NCBI GenBank assembly: GCA_016584305.1
Contig: JACEEZ010019115.1
Location: forward strand, 10,980 to 74,979
Reading direction: 5' to 3'
Length of the DNA stretch: 64,000 bases
Source: Chionoecetes opilio
Lineage: Eukaryota; Arthropoda; Malacostraca; Decapoda; Majidae
Shown here piece by piece: positions 57,475 through 64,000 of the stretch. A program made the position numbers and the translations under genes. The first letter of the stretch is position 1. Each line of letters begins with the position of its first letter. The notes beneath the pieces are model-generated. The model saw only the letters and a list, made by a program, of their open reading frames with translations, was not told the DNA's origin and did no database searches.

Positions 57475-57845
57475 ATTGGCGAGGAATTGGTAAAACCTGC
57501 AGCTCTTAAAATGATGCAGACAATTTATGGAAATTAATTTGCCATGAAAATAGAAAATATTCCTCTGTCAAATGACAGTTAAAAAAACGAATTCAGAGCA
57601 TGTCATGTGACATAAAAGACCAGGTGACCAGGTGATTGCAGCCATAAAAAAGAATGGGCAGTTCAGTCTTCAACTCGACGAGTCAACTGATGTTAGTGAT
57701 GCTGCCCAACTCATGACTTACGTACGGTATCAAGGTTCAGAAGATATGGAAGAAGAGTTTTTCTTTTGCCGCCCATTGCAAACCACAACTGTAGAAGACA
57801 TTTTCATGATGGTGGATTCATTCTTCAAGGAAAGGACTTCACTGG
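57475..57845 (+). pseudogene. hAT/SCAND3-like transposase, middle fragment
   Basis: Begins IGEELVKPAALKMMQTIYG at 57477, has a stop (about 57536), and continues KKNGQFSLQLDESTDVSDAA (about 57649-57708) and EEFFFCRPLQTTTVEDIF. The LDEST motif holds the first catalytic Asp of this hAT branch (SCAND3/ZBED5-like). It ends at about 57845, where jockey LINE sequence begins on the other strand. The upstream part of the same protein lies at 61362-61690, so the gene is scrambled. Several frame changes; dead. Confidence 0.75.
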
Positions 57846-57959
57846 AAGCAGTGTTACAGTGTTTGCTGTGAAAAATAGAAACAGGAAGAGGGTTCCAGAG
57901 TTTACCAGTGAAAGGGATGAAAGAGTAAAGATAGTGATTAACTCTTGCATTAGGAAGAT

Positions 57960-59780
57960 GGACAGAATAGGGATGAGAATTAGTAGAAAGTCTTGTGCAG
58001 CGAGGCCGCGGGAGGGGGGGGAGGCATGCAGTTAGCAAGTTCAGAAGAGCAGTGAGCATGAAAATAACGATAGAAGAGAGCAAGAGAAGCAACATTGCGT
58101 CGGTGATTTAAAGATTGAAGACCGTCAGTCAAAGGAGGGGAGTTGATGAGACGAAAAGCTTTTGACTCAACCCTGTTTAGGAGAGCTGTATGAGTGGATC
58201 CTCCCCAAACATGTGAGACATACTCCATACATGGGCAGATAAGGCCCCTGTAGAGAGCAAGTAATTGGGAGGGAGAAAAAAAAGGACGCAGACGCCACAG
58301 GACACCTAACTTCTTAGAAGCTGTTTTAGCAAGAGATGAGATGTGAGATTTCCAGTTCAGATTTTTAGTAAAGGATAGTCCTAGAATGTTCATTGTAGAA
58401 GAAGGAGACAGTTGAGTGTCATTGAAGAAGAGGGGATAGTTATCTGGTAGGTTTTGTCGAGTAGATAGGTGAAGAAATTGGGTTTTTGAGGCATTGAACA
58501 AAACAAGGTTTGCTTTGCCCCAATCAGAAATTATAGAAAGATCAGAAGTTAGGCGCTCGGTGGGATCTCTCCGTGAATCACTTAGTTCCTGTTGAGTTGG
58601 ACGTCTAATAAACGACGTTGAAAAATGCAGGGTAGAATCAGCAGCGTAGGAGTGGATAGGGCTTTGAGTTAAGACTTAGAAGATCATTAATGAATAATAG
58701 AAAGAGAGTGGGTGATAGGACAGAACCCAGGGGAACACCACTATTGATAGATTTAGGAGAACAATGTCCGTCTACAGTAGCTGCAATAGAACGGTTTGAA
58801 AGGAAACTTAAGATGAAGTTACAGAGAGAATAATAGAAACCGAATGAGGGTAGTTTGGAGATTAAAGATTTGTGCCAGACTCTATCAAAAGCTTTTGATA
58901 TGTCAAGGGCAACAGCAAAAGTTTCACTGAAACCCCTAAAGGAGGATGACCAAGATTCAGTTAGGAAAGCTAGAAGATCGCCAGTAGATCGCCCTTTATG
59001 GAAACCGTACTGACGATCAGATAGAAGATTGTGAGCAGATAGATGCTTAAGAATCTTCTTATTAAGTATAGATTCAAAAACTTTAGAAAGGCAGGAATTC
59101 AAAGCTATAGGACGGTAGTTTGAAGGATTAGAACGGTCACCCTTCTTAGGAACAGGTTGGATGTGAGCAAACTTCCAGCAAGAAGGAAAGGTGGAAGTAG
59201 ATAGACAAAGACGGAAAAGTTTGACCAGGCAGGGTGCAAGCACAGAAGCACAGTTTTTGAGAACAATAGGAGGGACTCCGTCAAGACCATAAACCTTCCG
59301 AGGATCTAGGCCAGAAAGGGCAAAGAAAACATCATTACGAAGGATCTTAATGACAGGCATAATATAGTCAGAGGGTGGAGGAGAAGGAGGAACAAGCCCA
59401 TCATCAACCAGAGTGGAATTTTTAGCAAAGGTTTGAGCGAAGAGTTCAGCTTTAGAAATAGATGAGACAGCTGTGGAGCCATCTGGGTGAAGCATAGGAG
59501 GGAAAGATGCAGAAGAAAAATTGTTAGAGATGTTATTTGCTAGATGCCAGAAGTCACGAGAGGAATTTGATTCAGAAAGATTTTGACATTTTCTATGAAT
59601 GAAAGAGTTTTTGGTAAGTTGATGTAAAGATTTGGTATCATTACGGGCAGAAATATAAAGGGCATGAGTTTCAGGAGATGGATGCTTACGGTACCGTTTG
59701 TGAGCCACCTCTCTATCTCGGACAGCATGAGAACAAGCAGAGTTAAACCAAGGTTGACGGGCTTTAGGATTAGAGAAAGT
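57960..59780 (-). pseudogene. LINE reverse transcriptase, catalytic motif mutated
   Basis: Two open pieces: 59708-58638 (356 aa) and 58501-57980 (173 aa). The first has YGLDGVPPIVLKNC, VPKKGDRSNPSNYRPIAL, DRQYGFHKGRSTGDLL, ALDISKAFDRVWH and GVPLGSVLSPTLFLLFINDL; the PQG box reads PLG. After a one-base shift near 58670 the catalytic box reads Tyr-Ala-Ala-Asp (58648-58637) where family members have YADD. The second piece is the C-terminal thumb region with LFNASKTQFLHLS, NILGLSFTKNLNWKSHIS and MEYVSHVWGGS. Frameshifts plus loss of a catalytic Asp make it inactive. Confidence 0.85.
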
Positions 59781-60764
59781 GTGGAATATACGCCTCCATG
59801 CCAGAGACTATGACCTCAGTTATGCGCTCTGCACAAAGAGGTGGGTCTTTGACATGGAAGCAGTAATCATTCCATGGAAAATCAGAGTAGTACTGCCTTA
59901 GGTCTTCCCACTTAGCTGAGTTGAAGTGCCAGAAGCACCTCCGCTTAGGTGGGTCCCGAGACGGCACCGGAGTGATAGGACAAGTTACAGAAATAAGATT
60001 GTGATCGGAGGAACCCAACGGAGAGAATAGTTTCACAGAGTAAGCAGAAGGGTTAGTAGTTAGGAAAAGATCAAGAATGTTGGGCGTGTCTCCAAGGCGG
60101 TCAGGAATATGGGTAGGGTGCTGCACCAGCTGCTCTAGGTCTTGGAGGATAGAAAAGTTGTAGGCTTGTTCACCAGGTTGGTCAGTGAAAGAAGATGATA
60201 GCCAAAGCTGGTGGTGAACATTGAAGTCCCCAAGAATGGAAATTTCTGCTAAAGGAAAATGAGATGAGATGTGCTCCACTTTTGATGTTAAATAGTAGAA
60301 GAATTTTACATAGTCAGAGGAGTTAGGTGAGGGATATACAGCACAGATAAATTTAGTAAGAGAGTGACATTGAAGTCGAAGCCAGATGGTAGAAAATTCG
60401 GAAGATTCAAGGCCGTGGGCACGAGAGCAAGTGATGTCATTGCGCACATATACGCAACAGCCAGCTTTGGATTCAAAATGAGACTTAGAGACAGTAAGAG
60501 GAGACAGAAAAAGGTCTGCTGTCAGTGCTCACAGACAACTGGGTTTCGGTGAGGAAAAGAAGATGAGATTTAGAGGAGGAGATGATGATGTTCAACAGAG
60601 AGAAAGTTAGATCTAAGGCCACGAATGTTGCAGAAGTTTAAGGAGAGAAGGCTAGAAGAAGTATCAAGACACCTCGAGTCGTCACCATTGAATCGGTCCG
60701 ACCTGGGGATATTTATGGTCCCCTCCCCAGTAAGGGACTCCGAGGCAGGGTGTGTGAACGCCAT
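59770..60764 (-). pseudogene. LINE endonuclease domain (APE-type), frameshifted
   Basis: Minus strand from the ATG at 60764: LLSLNFCNIRGLRSNFLS (N-terminal strand of the endonuclease) is followed by frame changes near 60570-60450. The long open piece (60447-59770, 225 aa) has [11 protein letters not shown] (catalytic Asp/Asn), [15 protein letters not shown] and [12 protein letters not shown], the SDH motif that closes the active site. It would nick the target DNA to prime reverse transcription. A 2-base deletion near 59780 stops the frame just before the reverse transcriptase linker. Confidence 0.85.
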
Positions 60765-60917
60765 TTTGAAATATTGAGTGAAGATTGTGTAGGGATGTAA
60801 GTGCATGTAGTGTAATGTGAGTAGTAAGAGGAATTGTCTTTAGAGTGCAGGCTGCAGCTACTCTCTTGTGTATCTGAGACACTAAGGGATATGGAAAGAG
60901 AGGACACGGGATATTTC

Positions 60918-61099
60918 AATAATAATACAACTACAACTAGTAAAAGTTGTTGTAGTAGTAGTAATGGTAGTAGAAGTAGTACATACTAGTAATATTAGTA
61001 AAAGCTGTAGTAGGATTATATAGTAGTAGTAATAGTAAAAGTATTAGTAGTATTTGTAGTAGTAATGGTAAAAGTAGTAGTGGTAGTAAAAGTTGAGGT

Positions 61100-61140
<41 letters not shown>

Positions 61141-61327
61141 AAATTATTATTACTACCATAATTTTTATTACTACTACTACTGCTACTAAAACTTGTACTA
61201 CTACTACTACTAATACTAATACTTTTACTATAACTACTACTACTGCTGCTACTACAACTTTTACTACTACTGCTACTACCTCTACCACTAGGTATACTAT
61301 TATCAGTATTATTATTTCAACTACTAT
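60918..61327. repeat. ACT/TAG trinucleotide repeat
   Basis: Left half is TAG/TAA-rich, right half is ACT-rich, giving a loose inverted symmetry around 61145. Serine- and valine-rich frames over it are not genes. Confidence 0.93.
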
Positions 61328-61361
61328 TAAGAAGTCTTTTACAATTTTGTTTCAGGTTAGG

Positions 61362-61690
61362 AATTATGGCTAACAGACAGTACAAGGATGAAAACCTTAA
61401 CCTGGGTTTCACATACATAACTCACCAGCTTGGTACTTAAACCACAATGTGTTATTTGTGGGGAAGTTTTGAGTAATGAATCCTTCAAACAGAACAAACT
61501 TAAGCGACACTTAGAAGGAAAGCACAGTGAACATTCAACAAAGATCAAAGTTTCTTGCAAAGAGAAGAACAGAAACTGAGAAGGCAGAGACTGAATGATC
61601 CTACCAAAACAGCGATTATGGGCGTGCAACAAGCAAGACTTGCTTCGTACCTCGTAGCTTGGAGAATTGCAAGAGCTAAAAAGGCTAGGA
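61362..61690 (+). pseudogene. hAT/SCAND3-like transposase, N-terminal fragment
   Basis: The ATG at 61365 opens MANRQYKDENLNLGFTYI. Then, across frameshifts, come CVICGEVLSNESFKQNKLKR (a BED/SCAN-type zinc motif with CxxC and the HLEGKHSEH pair) and LRRQRLNDPTKTAIMG, ASYLVAWRIARAKK. It stops at about 61690, exactly where the family continues with the IGEEL sequence found at 57477. The upstream TTTTGTTTCAG (61342-61352) resembles a splice acceptor. Minus-strand sequence of another gene follows without spacing. Confidence 0.7.
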
Positions 61691-62436
61691 TTTCCAGGGT
61701 GTTCAGTTCTTTGCCAGTCAGTCCATGCTTTCTGGTCCACATGTACACGAGCGACTGGGCTGTGGTGAGCCATCTAGAGTGGGACACCTTGCCACACTTG
61801 ATCTCCTGCAGCTCGGACGGGAGAACGCCCCGCTTCACAGCCTGGACCAGCTGGTAGGAAACCTGCTGGTCAGTGGATATATTGACCAGGATATACTCCG
61901 GTATCTCCGTGAGATCTTCACCGCCTGGCACTCCTCTGAACTCTGCGTTGTACTGCATCTCATTCACGCTGGACAGCAGACTGCACACTGGACCCGTGAA
62001 GCCAGTGTCAGATGAAGTATGCCCGTCGATGCTGGTGATAAGGTGGCGCAGGGGCAACTCGTTTGTGTGCAACACACATATACTCCAGAAGAGCTTGCGT
62101 CCCTGCATTTTCTCCAAATGGGCTTGATTACCACCCTTTCACCCCATGTTGGCCCTAATTGAGTCACCTTGCAGTACGATCAGTGAGTCGGTGGAGTCGT
62201 ATGTCACCAGCAGATCATAGAGAGCCTTAGCCACCTTGAACGCAGGCTTCTCAGGTGGCACCGGGTCCTCTGGTACAAAGTGCCAAAGGTACCTTCCAGA
62301 TGGCTCCCCCGTCACTGACACATGCTCCTCCCTGATCAACCTTGGGTGCAGTTTCCCATAGCTGTCGGGCACCATCGCCCTGGTCTTGTCCTTCCTCCCA
62401 TCGTAACCCAATCCAACTATTTTGGTACCCTGGTTA
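61690..62436 (-). pseudogene. Unclassified transposase-like gene with one nonsense codon
   Basis: One minus-strand frame runs from about 62436 to 61690 with a single TGA at 62141-62139. Upstream part: IVGLGYDGRKDKTRAM, EEHVSVTGEPSGRYLWHFVP, LVTYDSTDSLIVLQGDSIRA. Downstream: HLEKMQGRKLFWSICVLHTN, then ELPLRHLI, DTGFTGPVCSLLSS, LPSELQEIKCG and MWTRKHGLTGKELNTLE. I recall this as a conserved but unnamed family in arthropods and cnidarians with the look of a DDE enzyme (GDS, HTNEL), not a named superfamily. The TGA replaces what is normally a Trp codon (TGG). It is cut on the right of its product at about 61690 by the hAT fragment, and its 5' side ends at the MITE at 62437. The near-open frame suggests recent inactivation. 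Confidence 0.65.
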
Positions 62437-62745
62437 GGGTACGCCGTATAACAAACATTCTTTTACTCAACTTTGGCATGCCAATTTCCTGTATGTAAAA
62501 TGGAATTCTAAGACGATTTTATCATATTCCATTTTTGCATTTGAGCAATTCTTACTATGCAAAATCGCACTTTAAGCTATGTTTTGCATATAAATATAAA
62601 AGTCCATTTTTGCATAGCAAGAAGTGCTCAAACCAAAAAGTTGAAGAGGCCAAACCACCCTTAAAATTCAATTTTACATAAGAAAACACCCTGCCAAATT
62701 AGAAATAATCTATATTTCACTTTTCATTGGACCTACGGCGTACCC
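62437..62745. mobile_element. TA-flanked MITE with inner hairpin
   Basis: Ends GGGTACGCCGTA and TACGGCGTACCC, flanked by TA at 62435-62436 and 62746-62747. An inner inverted pair, GAGCAATTCTTACTATGCAA and GAGCACTTCTTGCTATGCAA on the other strand, lies at about 62554-62634. 309 bp, no coding. TA flanks suggest Tc1/mariner mobilisation (inference). The 62748-63097 stretch is unassigned. Confidence 0.78.
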
Positions 62746-63097
62746 TACTCACGATGTATTCATGCGTATAATGACTACAAGAATATTCAACTTAAGGAAT
62801 AAAAAATTGTGCTTCAGTTGGAGCATAAATGACACGGCGTTGGCGTGACACATCAGCCCCTGACTACCGCCCCCCTCCCTCCTGTGTCCACAGATTCCTC
62901 CCTCCCTCCACTTCACATATATCAACGGTAACATCTAAAATGCAGGAGTAGATGTTGGGAAGATTTCTCACCTCAATTAAATTGTTTATGTGTCTAATAT
63001 GTTTTGCTTAGATATTAACGAATTAGGTATTTCAAATACAATATTATCACTAACAATGAAATTTGTGATAAGAATATTGGGAAAATAATAAGTCCAC

Positions 63098-63170
63098 AAA
63101 ACCTTGGCGACCCATTCAAATAGCTTGGCGACCCAACTTTGGGTCAAGACCCAGGGGTTAAGAACCCCTG
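63098..63170 (-). mobile_element. hAT element terminus
   Basis: On the minus strand it reads CAGGGGTTCTTAACCCCTGG, then GTCTTGACCCAAAGTTGGGT and two GGGTCGCCAAG units. This is the Charlie/ZBED-type hAT end. It may be the 3' end of the element that supplied the transposase fragment at 61362. The opposite end is not in view. Confidence 0.65.
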
Positions 63171-63329
63171 GCTTAGAAAGACAATCTGAATGGCTTTGTA
63201 AAATAACACCGTATTTAAGACTCTCTCTCTCTTGGGACAGAGAAGGCGGTGCCTTTACCTATCTCTATATGTTTACATACACACAACTATAATGTGTATG
63301 GTAAAGCTCTGTGAGCAGAAACACAGGCA

Positions 63330-63711
63330 GCTCTCCTTAACCTTCATTCGTATATACACACAATGATGATGCTGAATGCTGGAGAGCAGCGTCACCAGCG
63401 AGTCAAACCGAGACCACCGCGAGAGATCTCGATATCTATCTCGGTGGCCTCGGTCAAACACGGCGAAACGTTCATACGTGTGAATGCGTCCATCGAGTGC
63501 TGTATACTTTTCACGCCGTCCAGGATAAAACGCTGTGAATTTTTTTAAAGGGCGTCTTGGCAACCACGGCGGCTTTCTCGGACATTCCGCCGTGTCCGAC
63601 CTCGGTCGATACGTGTGAACGCGTCCATAGACACACATGGTTATTTGGATTCACGACGTCTTGTCCGGAACGGAGCACGGGGAAAAGTCCATACGTGTGA
63701 TCTGGGCCTTA
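63330..63711 (-). mobile_element. Terminal part of a Harbinger/ISL2EU-like element
   Basis: On the minus strand the end reads TAAGGCCCAGATCACACGTA followed by repeated ATACGTGTGAA/GCGTCCAT segments (about 63469-63492, 63609-63630), typical of these GC-rich palindromic MITEs. The partner end was not found in the window. The 121-residue frame on the minus strand is read from these repeats. Confidence 0.5.
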
Positions 63712-63738
63712 CTTGCATAAAATAATGGCTCAAATAAA

Positions 63739-63830
63739 GTTAGGTTAGGTAACATTTAGGCTGGGTTAGGTTGAGTTCTGGTTTAGATTAAGTTAAAGTT
63801 AGGTCTAGATTAGGCTTTTACGTTAAATAA
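63739..63830. repeat. Degenerate TTAGG-like tract
   Basis: GTTAGGTTAGGTAAC at 63739-63753 followed by scattered GGTTAGG, TTAGGT and TAGG units. It resembles the arthropod telomere repeat but is interstitial and short. The remaining 170 bp to the window end hold no identifiable feature. Confidence 0.55.
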
Positions 63831-64000
63831 GCAAAGCCAATGGTGCGCGGCATCACCCAGCCAGCCGGGGCGGCGCACTACTCGCCGCCTCACGGTCAGT
63901 GGAAAGAAATTTTTTCACTGGTTTCTGGTGAAGAATATTTTACTTAAGGTTTCCTGAAAGTAATAGAATCTCCACTACATGCAGGAGCAAACCTAGCCTG

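Larger units (their letters stand above)
57846..60920 (-). mobile_element. Jockey-like LINE, minus strand, 3'-truncated
   Basis: Endonuclease and reverse transcriptase of a decapod jockey-like element in order on the minus strand, from a start MAFTHPASESLTGEG at 60764 to LWNPLPVSIF at about 57880. The 5' part to about 60920 is taken as untranslated. ORF1 is absent, and the normal C-terminal tail is cut at the junction with the hAT fragment. Three coding segments are separated by single-base shifts. Confidence 0.85.

Noticed and set aside
61555..61857. Plus-strand 100-residue frame treated as one protein
   Set aside because: Only its first half (to about 61690) is the hAT fragment; the second half is antisense to the transposase-like gene on the minus strand.
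63273..63638. 121-residue Arg-rich frame on the minus strand
   Set aside because: Composed of the repeated ATACGTGTGAAxGCGTCCAT segments of a Harbinger-like terminus.

Overview
This is eukaryotic nuclear DNA, and the repeats suggest a decapod crustacean (inference). It has very long CA, AT and CTGTATTA simple repeats, tRNA-derived SINEs, jockey-like and coiled-coil-ORF1 LINEs, TTAGG-like motifs and many hAT, Harbinger and piggyBac relics. There is no operon-like or prokaryotic structure. Almost all protein-like sequence belongs to transposable elements. The one gene I would defend as a host gene is a spliced C2H2 zinc-finger gene on the minus strand, with its promoter near 57.3 kb and its last exon at 54.26-55.20 kb.

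Layout. 1-2.6 kb: simple repeats around a complete but internally deleted hAT element (718-2356, with near-perfect 8-bp target duplication). 2.65-6.3 kb: a LINE with ORF1 and ORF2, its frames shattered by homopolymer indels. 5.76-38.36 kb: one module present three times, direct (5760-17230), inverted and shorter (17822-25130), and direct again (25150-38360). The copies differ in base-level quality but also by clean element insertions, so they are not simply one read folded on itself. 38.8-42.7 kb: a 54-bp tandem array, a gap, a Tigger fragment, two SINEs, an hAT-like MITE and a 65-bp tandem array. 42.7-46.5 kb: a 37/35-bp minisatellite split by a 2.77-kb transposon (43354-46124). Most of that transposon's right half is a roughly 33-copy 31-bp array matching its own terminal inverted repeat.

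47.3-57.5 kb: a roughly 785-bp sequence, which looks like a TATA promoter plus a first non-coding exon, is present in inverted orientation at both ends. The right copy leads into the zinc-finger gene. The left copy has lost any recognisable downstream gene and is split by a 1.77-kb DNA transposon (CACTG termini, TTA target duplication) carrying a decayed transposase. 57.5-63.2 kb: two pieces of a hAT/SCAND3-like transposase gene, a jockey-like LINE on the minus strand, an ACT/TAG repeat, an unclassified transposase-like gene with one nonsense codon, a TA-flanked MITE and an hAT terminus. 63.3-64.0 kb: the end of a Harbinger-like element and TTAGG-like sequence.

Nearly all reading frames from 2.6-17 kb and 23-39 kb are broken by homopolymer or random indels that look like unpolished long-read consensus. 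Claims of gene death there are therefore weaker than at 41-64 kb, where the sequence looks clean. No alignment or database search was run; family names come from recognising motifs and are marked where uncertain.
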